Assembly (NCBI GenBank): GCA_913055615.1
Contig: CAJXKK010000001.1
Coordinates: 1-64,000, forward strand
Length of the DNA: 64,000 nucleotides
Direction of reading: 5' to 3'
Source of the DNA: an uncultured Ectothiorhodospiraceae bacterium
GTDB taxonomy: Bacteria > Pseudomonadota > Gammaproteobacteria > XJ16 > Halofilaceae
Shown here: in pieces, positions 1 to 11,810 of the stretch
How positions within the stretch are numbered: the first letter of the stretch is position 1
How the letters are laid out: every line of letters begins with the position of its first letter
Program-made: the position numbers and the translations under genes
Notes under the pieces: model-generated
What the model was told of the DNA's origin: nothing
What the model saw: only the letters and a program-made list of their open reading frames with translations
Databases searched by the model: none

Positions 1-479
1 TCGTTGAACGTGACCTTGACCTGGTCCTCGCCCATCAGCTTGGCCTTGTTCTTGCCGAAGGACATGGCGCCCTTGCCGGCACCGCCGCCCTGCATCTGGC
101 GCATGAAAAAGATCCACACGCCGATCAGCAGCAGGAACGGGAACCAGCTGATGAAGATCTGGGTCAGGATGGACGTGCTTTCGGGCGGCGCCGCCTTGAT
201 GGTGACGTTGTGCTCCAGCAGATCGCCCACCAGCGCCCGGTTGTCGGACTCCGGACTGAAGGTCACGAACTCCTCGCCGTTCGAGCGCTGACCCTCGATC
301 CGTTGGCCATCGCTCTTGAACATCACCTCGTCAACGCTGTCGCGCTGCACGTCGCTGATGAACTGGTCGTAGGAGATTTCCTGGCGCTGCGGCGTCGTCT
401 GGCCGAAGTTGTTGAACACGGACATCAGCACGACCGCGATGACCACCCACAGCAGGATGTTTTTGAACAGATCGCTCAA
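1..479 (-). CDS. ftsH: FtsH membrane AAA+ zinc metalloprotease, N-terminal part (cut by window edge)
   Basis: Reading leftward from a TTG start, 159 residues are visible before the window ends. A first membrane helix (about residues 7-22, ILLWVVIAVVLMSVF), a periplasmic domain of about 80 residues and a second helix (about 106-126, FISWFPFLLLIGVWIFFMRQ) are followed by the MQGGGAGKGAMSFGK linker typical of gammaproteobacterial FtsH. The ATPase and protease domains lie outside the window. The TTG is chosen because the protein then begins exactly where E. coli FtsH does, and a GAGG lies 8 bases upstream. FtsH is the inner-membrane quality-control protease. It follows rlmE on the same strand, the conserved rlmE-ftsH order. 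Confidence 0.96.
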   Translation of the reverse strand, partial: MSDLFKNILLWVVIAVVLMSVFNNFGQTTPQRQEISYDQFISDVQRDSVDEVMFKSDGQRIEGQRSNGEEFVTFSPESDNRALVGDLLEHNVTIKAAPPESTSILTQIFISWFPFLLLIGVWIFFMRQMQGGGAGKGAMSFGKNKAKLMGEDQVKVTFN

Positions 480-536
480 GGGGTACCTCACTCCGTCAGC
501 GGCGCCATACAGCCGCTTTTAACGTATTGGACCGTA

Positions 537-1154
537 CTACAGTTGCCGCCCGGTCGCCACAATATAGACCTCGCGCGAGCGATCGCGCGATGCCTCCGGT
601 TTGCGAATACGAACGCCCGTGAAATCGGATTTCAGCGCCCGTGTGAACGAATCACTTCCTTCGCCCTGGAACATCTTCGTCACGAACGCCCCGCCCGGTT
701 TCAATACACGGACCGCGAGATCGTGCGCCAGTTCCGCCAGGGCCATGGACGCCGGCTGGTCCACCGCCGTCACCCCACTCATGTTGGGGGCCATGTCGGA
801 CATTACAAGGTCGGCGCCCTCACCCAGTCCCTCGAGCAGGGCGTTGAGCACCGCCTCGTCGTGGAAATCGCCCTCGATGAACCGGACACCGGCGATCGCA
901 TCGATCGGCAGGCGGTCGCTCGCGATCACGAGGCCGTCGTCACCCACGCGGGTGGCCGCGTACTGCGACCAGCTTCCGGGGGCCGCGCCGAGATCCATAA
1001 CCCGCATGCCTCTGCGCAGGAGACCATCCTTGCGGTCGAGTTCCATCAGCTTGTAAACGGCCCGGCCCCGCCAGCCCTCGGCCCGGGCCTGCCGGGTGAA
1101 GGGATCGGCATGCTGCTCGCGCAGCCAGCGCTGGCTGCTCTTGCTACGGGTCAT
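537..1154 (-). CDS. rlmE: 23S rRNA (uridine-2'-O-)-methyltransferase RlmE (FtsJ/RrmJ)
   Basis: 205 residues (E. coli RlmE has 209). The SAM-binding loop reads MDLGAAPGSWSQ (53-64). The K-D-K-E catalytic tetrad of FtsJ-type 2'-O-methyltransferases is present as K35 (RAVYKL), D120 (SDMAPN), K160 (VTKMFQG) and E195 (SREVYIV). The family methylates U2552 in the A-loop of 23S rRNA in assembled 50S subunits. A longer in-frame ORF exists upstream, but MTRSKSSQRW matches the family start. The start overlaps the end of the small upstream membrane-protein ORF by 11 bases, suggesting translational coupling. It precedes ftsH. Confidence 0.97.
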   Translation of the reverse strand: MTRSKSSQRWLREQHADPFTRQARAEGWRGRAVYKLMELDRKDGLLRRGMRVMDLGAAPGSWSQYAATRVGDDGLVIASDRLPIDAIAGVRFIEGDFHDEAVLNALLEGLGEGADLVMSDMAPNMSGVTAVDQPASMALAELAHDLAVRVLKPGGAFVTKMFQGEGSDSFTRALKSDFTGVRIRKPEASRDRSREVYIVATGRQL

Positions 1155-1455
1155 CCCGGTGCTCCGCGAGCCGCGCCTGGCGCAGCGCGAGCAACAGGCC
1201 ACGGGCCCGCGTGTGCACCCACAGGCCCGCGCCGACACCATAGGCGCCCAGCACCGCGAGCTCGCGCGCGCCGTCCAGCCAGTACATGACCAGCGGCGCG
1301 CCGATCAGCGCGAACAAGACAATAGCCGCCAGTTCGCGCTTGATCGAGGCGAGCGCCGCGTGGGCGTCGCGTGCTAGACTCGCGCCGCCTTCAGCTGACC
1401 GGTCGTCGCGATGCTCCGCCGTTCCCAGATCAGCTTCCTCCGGGCTCAGGCCCAT
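1144..1455 (-). CDS. Small hypothetical membrane protein upstream of rlmE
   Basis: Up to 103 residues. The last ~65 residues contain two hydrophobic stretches (ELAAIVLFALIGAPLVMYWL and LAVLGAYGVGAGLWV) separated by a short polar turn, so it looks like a two-helix inner-membrane protein. No family recognised. Its stop overlaps the rlmE start by 11 bases on the same strand, which favours a real, coupled gene. The first ATG would overlap the divergent yhbY start by 45 bases, so translation may begin further in; no good ATG or ribosome site is visible there. Existence likely, start uncertain. Confidence 0.5.
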   Translation of the reverse strand: MGLSPEEADLGTAEHRDDRSAEGGASLARDAHAALASIKRELAAIVLFALIGAPLVMYWLDGARELAVLGAYGVGAGLWVHTRARGLLLALRQARLAEHRDDP

Positions 1456-1704
1456 GGTCGCAAGCCCATTGTACGCCTCGGCCAGCGCGGGCTAACCGAC
1501 GCCGTGGTCAAGGAACTCGAACAGGCCCTCGACGACCACGAACTCGTCAAGATCCGGCTCGCCGGGGCGGGACGGGAAGAGCGGCGGGAGATGATCGCGA
1601 CCCTGTGCGAGCGGACCGGCGCCGAGAGCGTACAGCAGCTGGGCGCCACCGCCACCCTATTCCGCCGCAACAGCCAGCGGCCGCGGATGACACTACCGGA
1701 CTGA
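1411..1704 (+). CDS. yhbY: YhbY family CRM-domain RNA-binding protein
   Basis: 97 residues covering a single CRM domain, with the family features HGRKPIVRLGQRGLT near the N-terminus and a central LDDHELVKIRLAG strand-turn-strand. YhbY associates with pre-50S ribosomal particles. It is divergent from rlmE, as in E. coli and Pseudomonas, consistent with a shared ribosome-assembly neighbourhood. Start ATG agrees with homologues. Confidence 0.92.
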   Translation: MLRRSQISFLRAQAHGRKPIVRLGQRGLTDAVVKELEQALDDHELVKIRLAGAGREERREMIATLCERTGAESVQQLGATATLFRRNSQRPRMTLPD

Positions 1705-1779
1705 CACTCGTGCCGTGTCGGCGACGCGGGGCGCCCGGCGATTCTGGCGCGGTGGCTGGCCGGCGGCCTCACGCGATCC

Positions 1780-2252
1780 TCATTCGTAGCGGATACCGAC
1801 AACCTCGTACTCGCGCCGACCGCCGGGTGCCTCGACCTCGGCGACATCGCCCTCGCGCTTGCCGATCAGGGCCCGGGCGATGGGTGAACTGATGGAGATC
1901 AGGCCACTCTCGATGCTGGCCTCACCGTCGCCGACGATCTGATAGGTCACCTCATACTCGGAATCGAGGTCGAGCAATTCCACCGTCGCCCCGAACACGA
2001 CCTTGTCCTTGCCGGCGAGCGTGCTGACATCGATGACCTCCGCGTTCGAGAGTTTGCTCTCGAGCTCGCTGATTCTGCCCTCGATAAAGCCCTGCTGCTC
2101 GCGGGCGGCGTGATACTCCGCGTTCTCCTTGAGGTCGCCGTGGGCGCGCGCCTCCGCGATCGCTTCGATGACCTGCGGCCGATCGACGTGCTTGAGGCGA
2201 TCCAGCTCTTCGCGCATTTTGGCAGCACCGCGGGCCGTGATCGGGGCTCTGC

Positions 2253-2256
<4 letters not shown>
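1780..2256 (-). CDS. greA: Transcription elongation factor GreA
   Basis: 158 residues, the normal length. The N-terminal coiled coil carries the signature [12 protein letters not shown], with tip acidic residues D41 and E44 that stimulate the intrinsic RNA cleavage of backtracked RNA polymerase. The C-terminal FKBP-like domain ([14 protein letters not shown]) is complete. The ATG overlaps the carB stop in an ATGA arrangement, so greA is the last gene of a carB-greA unit. The longer ORF upstream lies in carB and is rejected as the start. Confidence 0.97.
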
Positions 2257-5477
<3,221 letters not shown>

Positions 5478-5631
5478 GGGCGTGCCCGTGTCGGTTCGAA
5501 GACCCGCCCGCCCGGAAAGCGTTCCGGTGCAGGCGCGGGGCGTGGAGATGCAACCCCCGCCCCTTATGTTCAGAATCAGGTCGGCTTCACCGGGCGGACG
5601 GCTCAGGTCCCCGCCGCAGGCCCGCCGCTCC

Positions 5632-6786
5632 CTATGCGCCGGTCGCCATGGTGGCGCGACCATCCATCAGTTCGATGAAGTGATCGAACAGTGGCCGCAT
5701 GTCGTGCGGCCCCGGGCTCGCCTCGGGATGCCCCTGGAAGCTGAAGGCGGGCCTGTCCGTGTGGTGCAGTCCCTGGGAAGAGCCGTCGAAAAGCGACACA
5801 TGCGTGGCGCGCAGGGTCGCCGGCAACGTATCCAGATCCACCGCGAAGCCGTGATTCTGCGACGTGATCATGACCTGGCCGGTATCGAGGTCCTTCACCG
5901 GGTGATTGGCGCCGTGGTGACCGAACTTCATCTTCGTGGTCCGTGCGCCACAGGCCAGCCCCAACAGCTGGTGACCGAGGCAGATGCCAAAGGTCGGCAT
6001 ATCCGCATCGATGAAGCGCCGGATCGCGTCGATCGCGTAATCGCAGGGCTCGGGATCACCCGGCCCGTTGGACAGGAACACGCCGTCCGGCCCCAGCGCG
6101 AAAACCTCGTCGGCCGGCGTCTGCGCCGGCACCACGGTTACCCGGCAGCCGCGGTCCGAGAGCAGGCGCAGAATGTTGCGCTTGACGCCGAAGTCGTAGG
6201 CGACGACATGGTAGCGCGCGCCGGCGGGATCGTTCGCCTCGGGGTGCCCGCCCTCGAGGTCCCAGGTGCCTTCGGACCAGGGGTAGACCTCGCGCGTGGA
6301 GACCACTCGGGCGAGGTCGGCGCCCGCCAGCCCGGGGAAACCGCGGGCGGACTCGATCGCCGCGTCCTCGTCGGGCGCCTCGCCGGCGGCGATACAGCCG
6401 CCCTGGGCGCCGTGTTCGCGCAGGCGCCGTGTCAGCGCGCGCGTATCGACATCCGCGATCGCGACCACGCCGTTGCGTTCGAGATAGGCCGACAGGGTCT
6501 CCTGATTGCGCCAGCTGCTGGCGACCAACGGCAGATCGCGGATCACGAGACCGGCGGCCTGGACGTGCCCCGACTCCTCATCCTCGAAAGTGGTGCCCGT
6601 GTTGCCGATATGCGGGTAGGTCAGCGTGACGATCTGCTGCGTGTAGGACGGATCGGTCAGGATCTCCTGGTAGCCCGTCATCGACGTGTTGAATACGACC
6701 TCGCCGACGGCGTGGCCGTGGGCACCGATTGCTCGGCCGCGGAAGACGGTCCCGTCCGCGAGCGCCAGGATTGCCGGTACGGTCAA
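5632..6786 (-). CDS. carA: Carbamoyl-phosphate synthase small (glutaminase) subunit
   Basis: 384 residues (E. coli 382). It has an N-terminal CPSase domain ([14 protein letters not shown]...[17 protein letters not shown]) and a C-terminal class I glutamine amidotransferase with nucleophile-elbow Cys in [13 protein letters not shown] and catalytic His in [11 protein letters not shown]. It hydrolyses glutamine and channels ammonia to CarB. The start is TTG because AGGAGA sits 6 bases upstream and the protein then has family length; an ATG 7 codons upstream (6807) is the alternative. A 10-bp perfect inverted repeat lies 24 bases upstream of the start. Confidence 0.96.
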   Translation of the reverse strand: MTVPAILALADGTVFRGRAIGAHGHAVGEVVFNTSMTGYQEILTDPSYTQQIVTLTYPHIGNTGTTFEDEESGHVQAAGLVIRDLPLVASSWRNQETLSAYLERNGVVAIADVDTRALTRRLREHGAQGGCIAAGEAPDEDAAIESARGFPGLAGADLARVVSTREVYPWSEGTWDLEGGHPEANDPAGARYHVVAYDFGVKRNILRLLSDRGCRVTVVPAQTPADEVFALGPDGVFLSNGPGDPEPCDYAIDAIRRFIDADMPTFGICLGHQLLGLACGARTTKMKFGHHGANHPVKDLDTGQVMITSQNHGFAVDLDTLPATLRATHVSLFDGSSQGLHHTDRPAFSFQGHPEASPGPHDMRPLFDHFIELMDGRATMATGA

Positions 6787-6810
6787 GCGTTTTCTCCTGC
6801 CAGACATACG

Positions 6811-6843
6811 AAACGGGAAGTTCCTCTGCGGCCCTTCCCGTTT
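6811..6843 (-). promoter_or_regulatory. Perfect 10-bp inverted repeat in the carA leader
   Basis: AAACGGGAAG (6811-6820) and CTTCCCGTTT (6834-6843) are exact complements around a 13-base loop, between truD and carA. On the carA-coding strand the hairpin is followed by only a few Ts and ends 24 bases before the TTG start. It could be a weak terminator for the upstream tam-truD transcript or a leader/attenuation structure for carAB; the sequence alone does not decide. Confidence 0.55.
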
Positions 6844-6933
6844 CCGGAATGCTCTATTGTGCCCGGGGGAGCCTGTCCGCGGGCGTGCGAATTCTACTGT
6901 AGCGCGGGCGTCACGTCCACGCATGCGGCAGCT

Positions 6934-7983
6934 TTACACGACGCTACCTTCGGAGCGCCCCGCCTGTGCACGGCTTATGTCGATGGCCGTGACCGCCTCG
7001 TCGAGCAGGCTGGTCGCGAAGATACCGCGGCCCAGTGTAAAGCGCAGCTCAAGATCCGCGCCCTGCCAGTGCCAGGCGAGATCCGGAGCCACCGCGCGCA
7101 GCGCACGGCGACGCGCCTGCATATCGATCCGTTCCAGCCCCTCGCGCAGTTCCGACTCATCCGCCAGCCACGCCCGTTCCCGCTCGGCGACGGCCGGCCC
7201 GACCGGCTGCTTTCCGGTTCCCCAGAGGGGGCCGGTCACATCCAGGTCGAATTCATCATGCCGGCTTTTAATATCGTCCTCATCACCCTGGTACTCGAAA
7301 ACCGAGTTCGTACCCGCCAGCATCAGGGCATCGCCGGGCACGGGTCTGATCCAGCTGCCGTCGCGCACGCGCACGTCCAGGACCCGGTTGAACAGCCAGC
7401 TGCGGGCCGCCGACAGGTGGATCCCTCGAGCCCGCTTGACGGCATCCGGGGCGAGCAGCCGCCGCGCGCGACGCAGGTTCTCGCCGCCGTGACCGAACCG
7501 CTGCGGACCGAAATAGTTGGGAAAACCGTTAGCGCGCACGGTGGCCAGGCGTTTCTCGATCACGCCACGATCGCCCGTGACCGCGCGCAGACGCAGGACA
7601 AACCGATTCGCCTGGTGGCTGCCGGTACGCAGCTTGCGGTTGTGCCGCACGGCGTATTCGACCCGCCCCATGGCGGGATCGAGGTCCGACCACTGTGGAT
7701 CCGAGCGCCCCGGGAGCTGGACCGAGAACCACTGCCCGGTATCGGCATGGCGGTCCTTCATGCCGCTGAAACCCACGTCCCGGCGACGAACGCCGGCGAA
7801 TCCGGCCAGTGCATGCGCCACGTCCTCGGTGTTGGCCCCGCGCTTGCGCAGCCAAAGCCAGGCGTGCTCGCCACCGCCACCCGGTTCGAAACCGAGCACC
7901 TCGTCGACCCGGAAATCGGCCGCCTCGGTGCGCAGATCACCCTGCCCGCCGGGGCCGCCCCAGGCCCGCGCGAACGTCATCAT
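6934..7983 (-). CDS. truD: tRNA pseudouridine(13) synthase TruD
   Basis: 349 residues (E. coli 349). The catalytic aspartate is D78 in GFSGMKDRHA. The family motifs NYFGPQRFG and GGENLRRARRLL are present, as is the TRUD insert domain. It isomerises U13 in tRNA-Glu. In most gammaproteobacteria truD sits with surE, pcm and ispF; here it follows tamB instead. Its ATG overlaps the tamB stop (ATGA-type), so the two are probably co-translated. Confidence 0.96.
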   Translation of the reverse strand: MMTFARAWGGPGGQGDLRTEAADFRVDEVLGFEPGGGGEHAWLWLRKRGANTEDVAHALAGFAGVRRRDVGFSGMKDRHADTGQWFSVQLPGRSDPQWSDLDPAMGRVEYAVRHNRKLRTGSHQANRFVLRLRAVTGDRGVIEKRLATVRANGFPNYFGPQRFGHGGENLRRARRLLAPDAVKRARGIHLSAARSWLFNRVLDVRVRDGSWIRPVPGDALMLAGTNSVFEYQGDEDDIKSRHDEFDLDVTGPLWGTGKQPVGPAVAERERAWLADESELREGLERIDMQARRRALRAVAPDLAWHWQGADLELRFTLGRGIFATSLLDEAVTAIDISRAQAGRSEGSVV

Positions 7984-10900
7984 GGATCGATCCCTCCATC
8001 CGTTTCGATACTGTAGAGCAGATCAGCGCTCGCGGCCGCGCCGCTGCGGCCCTCCAGCGACCACCGGCGCGTCAACTCGTAGCGCATGCGCACACTGTTC
8101 GCCTGCTCGGCGAGACCGATGCCATAGCCGACATACAGGCGTGGTGACAGATACCGCCCCAGCACCAGCGCGGGGCCCTCGCCGTTATCGCGATCGCCGC
8201 GATCCACGCTGACTTCGTCGATCCCCAGCTGACCGGCAATGGCCTGGCCCTGCTCCGAACTGGCGATCGCGGCCGCGGCAGCGGCCATGGTCTCGCGACT
8301 ACCGCCCGAACTCTCGCCCAGCGGAACGCCGGCGATCAGATACGACAATTGCTGCGACTCCGGCATCGGTGGTTCGGAGAACAGACTGACGCGCGGCTCG
8401 CGCAGCGTGCCACGGACGTTGACCCCGACCATCACATCGCGCGGCCGGCGGACCGCGCGCACGTCGAGGCCCGGGTCGCCCACCGGCCCGCCGTCGAACA
8501 GCACCCGGCCGCGCTCGATCTCCAGCGATTGCCGATAGATCGTGTATGAGCCCTTGTCGACGCGCAGTTCACCGTTGGCGGTGGTCAGGCGTCCCGGGCG
8601 TTCGCGGATATCGATATTCCCTCCAAGCCGCCCCTCTAGCCCGAAGGCGTCCACCTGCACGTCCGGGCCGAGATCGACGCCGACATCGGCCACGATCCGC
8701 CAGTCCGCCACGGTTTCGGGCTCACCCTGGTCGCTGACGATCACGGCATCCGGGCTCGCCTGGACCGCGCCCGAGAGGTCGCGCGGCGCGATCCGAGCGA
8801 ACGGTACGGCGACCCGCCCATCGATGCGGATATCGCGGCCGTCGACGCGCCAGCGCAGATGGGGCGAGAGATCCAGCGCCAGTTCCGGCACCGAAACCGC
8901 CGTGAACGCCTTACCCGTAATCGTCCCCTCTCCGGACCAGGCCCCGCCGTCACCCCGCTCGAGGTCGATCAGGGCCTCCATCGCACCCTCGCCGGAGCGC
9001 CCGCCGAGATGCACGCGGAAGCCGCTGCCCACCGTCTCCAGCCCGAGTTCCAGCTCGGTAATCTCGGTCCCGAGCGGGATCACGGACACGCGGCCTTCCT
9101 CCAGTTCCGCATCGCCGTTGAGCCGGGGACGGTCGAGGGTACCGCCGAGGCCGATATCCGCGAGCAGCCGCCCCTCGACGCGTCCGATCGCCGGCACGAC
9201 GGCCGCGATGAGCCCGAGATCGTCCATCCTCGCCTGGACCCGCCCGCTCAGCGCGCGTGCCTCGTCCCGGGTGAGCCCGAGTGTCGCCGCCAGTTGACCA
9301 CCATCGGTGAGCGGCAGCCTGATGCGCCCATCGATGCGGTCCGTGCCGAGTGTCGCCTCGATATCCCCGGCCTCCCAGGCGAGCAGCGTCTCCGGTTTCG
9401 CGTCGATCACGCCCTTGACGGAACCCGCGGTGATATCGAGCCGGGCCTCGCCGGTGACCGGTCCCGTACCGCCCGCCAGATCGGCGCGCAGGCCGAGTTC
9501 GCCATCCCAGGTCAGATTCTCCGGGCCGAAGGCGCCGAGGCGGCCGAGCGGAACGGCTGTCGCCTCGATACCGGCGCTCCAGTCAGCCGCCGTCCCTTCG
9601 CCGCTCAGACAGATCCGCGCCGGGTCCTGCAGCAGGCAGATCCGATCCGCCGCGCCACGGCCATCGATCCAGCGGACCGCCGCGGGCCGCGCCAGCGTCC
9701 ACGCCTCGCGCCCGTCGGGTGTGAGGTTGAGCGTCTCCAGGCGGCCACGCCAGTCGGTGCCATCCATGGCCCCGGTCAGTGCCAGATTCGCGCTGCCGCG
9801 CGGGCTTTGTGCGGCGAGATCCAGGCGGTGCCTGTCGGGCCGGCCGGCCAGCTTTACCGATACGGTGTCCAGCGACTCGCCGGCCGCCTCGATACCCCCG
9901 AGCGACAGTTCGAGGAACGAGCCCCGGCTCGCATCGAGTGCGGCATCGGCCTCGAGCGCGAGCGTCTCGACCCGCAGCGCCTCCCAGGTCAGTTCCGCGC
10001 CCTCGAGCCGACCCGCGATCGAGGGCGCCGACGGCGTGCCGCCGATGCGTCCCTCACCCGATATCCGGCCACCCCCGATGCCGGCCAGCGCGCGGATATC
10101 GGGCACGGCCAGCGACCAGTCGATCGCGAGGCGTTTCCCCGCCTCCCCGCTCGCGTCCAGTCGGGCCTCGCCGGCATCCAGGCGCAGCCGCGGAATCGTC
10201 AGTGCATTGTCCGCGTACCGGATCTCCGCAGTCCCATCGACGGGGCGCCCGTCCAGTTCGCCATCGAGGCGGTCGAGGAGGACACTCGCGGTCACTCCGC
10301 CTTCGGCGCCCCACTCGGCGTCGGCACGCAGTGTTGCGCCGATACGGCCGTTCACCGCCGCCCCGAACCGCTGCGGATCGAGATCCGTCAGCTCGGCCTC
10401 CACGCGGGCCCCGCCCGGTTCCTGCCAGCGCACCGCGCCGTCGAGCGCTAGCCCGGCACCGCCCCAGCCGATACGGCCATCGACTCCGTCGAGGCCGCCG
10501 AGCGCCCCGTTGCCCCGCAGCCGTACCTCGGCGGGTTCGTCCGGCCCGACTCCGGGCAGATCGACGCCGGCGCGGGCATCGAGGGAATAGTCATCGAGCC
10601 CGCCTTCAATGGCGAGCCGGCCATCGGGACTGCGGGCGGTGGGCGCGTCCGCGAGGGGCCATTGGAGCCCGCGCCAGTCGAGCGTCAGATCGAACCGGGG
10701 CTCGGCCCCGGCGTACGCCACGCTGCCGCCCAGCGTGGCTTGGGTATCGCCGCCATCGTCCGGCCGCAGGGTCAGGTGGCCCACCCGCAGCGATTTTGCA
10801 TCCGCATCCAGTTCCACGCTGCCCCGGTAGGGCCCGCCCGGCAGGTCCTGGAGCCCGAAGTAGCCAGTCGCGGAGACGCTCTCCAGCGAACCGGTGAGCG

Positions 10901-11810
10901 CGAGATCGGCGCTCGCGGCAAGCGCCGGTGCGTCGGCGAGCCAATCGGCGGGCCGCGTCATCGGGACCTCGATGTCCGCCTGCCACGCCGGCGCCTCGCC
11001 GAACAGCTGCAGCGCGGCGTTCACGCGCACCGCGGTCGGCGCCGTCAATTGGTGTTCGATGCGCAGATCCGCGACCGTGCCACTGAAGCGGCCGGTGCCG
11101 GCCAGGGCCGGCAGATCGCCCCCCGGCGCCCAGTCCCAGACGATCCGACCACTCACCGGATAGGGCGCGGCCGGCTCCGAGCGCAGGTCCGCCTCGATCC
11201 GGCCCGCCGGTGCCGCGACCCGCAAGGACTCGATCGCGAATTCATCGGTGTCCAGGCGCGCCCCGAAGGCGACGCGATCGATCCAGTGCCGGCTGCCATC
11301 GGGCATGTTCAGTTCGATCGGTTCAGCGGCGAAGCGGTCGATCCGTACGGCCAACGGCAGCGCCAGTTGCTCGGGCAATGCCGGCAGTGCCGGACCCCCC
11401 TCGGGCTCCGGCGGCGCCTCCGTCGCGGCGATGTCGACGCCCACATCGTCGATATCAAGCGCCCGTACGTGCACCTCTGCGGCCCAAAGCGCCCCCGGTG
11501 ACCAGTCGAAGTCGACGCGCTCGATGCGCAGCGTGGCCGCGGCCGTGCGCACTTCGAGCCCCTCCACCGCGAGCGGACCGATCAGGCGCCCCTCCACCGA
11601 TTCAATCCGGGTACCGTCCGGCAGCCACGGCCGGGCCTGCGAGAGTGCGAACTGCAGGCCCGATGGCGTTGCCACCAGCCAGGCGATCAGGCCCGCGACG
11701 ACCGCCACCACTGCGAGCAGCAGCGCGCCCAGCGCCAGCGCGAATCGCCGGAAGCGGCGCCGCCGACGCACCGAGGGGCGTTCGCGTTCCGCGGCTTGCG
11801 ATTCACTCAA
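7980..11810 (-). CDS. tamB: Translocation and assembly module inner-membrane protein TamB
   Basis: 1276 residues, close to E. coli TamB (1259). A short Arg-rich cytoplasmic start (VRRRRRFRRF) is followed by one membrane anchor (about 24-46). A long repetitive beta-taco/AsmA-like periplasmic region comes next, then the conserved C-terminal DUF490 block with LSYLIAGVPLG and VSVDRGD near the end. TamB spans the periplasm and works with TamA in outer-membrane protein insertion and lipid transport. The stop overlaps truD and the start overlaps the tamA stop, giving a tamA-tamB-truD unit. Confidence 0.95.
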   Translation of the reverse strand: MSESQAAERERPSVRRRRRFRRFALALGALLLAVVAVVAGLIAWLVATPSGLQFALSQARPWLPDGTRIESVEGRLIGPLAVEGLEVRTAAATLRIERVDFDWSPGALWAAEVHVRALDIDDVGVDIAATEAPPEPEGGPALPALPEQLALPLAVRIDRFAAEPIELNMPDGSRHWIDRVAFGARLDTDEFAIESLRVAAPAGRIEADLRSEPAAPYPVSGRIVWDWAPGGDLPALAGTGRFSGTVADLRIEHQLTAPTAVRVNAALQLFGEAPAWQADIEVPMTRPADWLADAPALAASADLALTGSLESVSATGYFGLQDLPGGPYRGSVELDADAKSLRVGHLTLRPDDGGDTQATLGGSVAYAGAEPRFDLTLDWRGLQWPLADAPTARSPDGRLAIEGGLDDYSLDARAGVDLPGVGPDEPAEVRLRGNGALGGLDGVDGRIGWGGAGLALDGAVRWQEPGGARVEAELTDLDPQRFGAAVNGRIGATLRADAEWGAEGGVTASVLLDRLDGELDGRPVDGTAEIRYADNALTIPRLRLDAGEARLDASGEAGKRLAIDWSLAVPDIRALAGIGGGRISGEGRIGGTPSAPSIAGRLEGAELTWEALRVETLALEADAALDASRGSFLELSLGGIEAAGESLDTVSVKLAGRPDRHRLDLAAQSPRGSANLALTGAMDGTDWRGRLETLNLTPDGREAWTLARPAAVRWIDGRGAADRICLLQDPARICLSGEGTAADWSAGIEATAVPLGRLGAFGPENLTWDGELGLRADLAGGTGPVTGEARLDITAGSVKGVIDAKPETLLAWEAGDIEATLGTDRIDGRIRLPLTDGGQLAATLGLTRDEARALSGRVQARMDDLGLIAAVVPAIGRVEGRLLADIGLGGTLDRPRLNGDAELEEGRVSVIPLGTEITELELGLETVGSGFRVHLGGRSGEGAMEALIDLERGDGGAWSGEGTITGKAFTAVSVPELALDLSPHLRWRVDGRDIRIDGRVAVPFARIAPRDLSGAVQASPDAVIVSDQGEPETVADWRIVADVGVDLGPDVQVDAFGLEGRLGGNIDIRERPGRLTTANGELRVDKGSYTIYRQSLEIERGRVLFDGGPVGDPGLDVRAVRRPRDVMVGVNVRGTLREPRVSLFSEPPMPESQQLSYLIAGVPLGESSGGSRETMAAAAAAIASSEQGQAIAGQLGIDEVSVDRGDRDNGEGPALVLGRYLSPRLYVGYGIGLAEQANSVRMRYELTRRWSLEGRSGAAASADLLYSIETDGGIDP

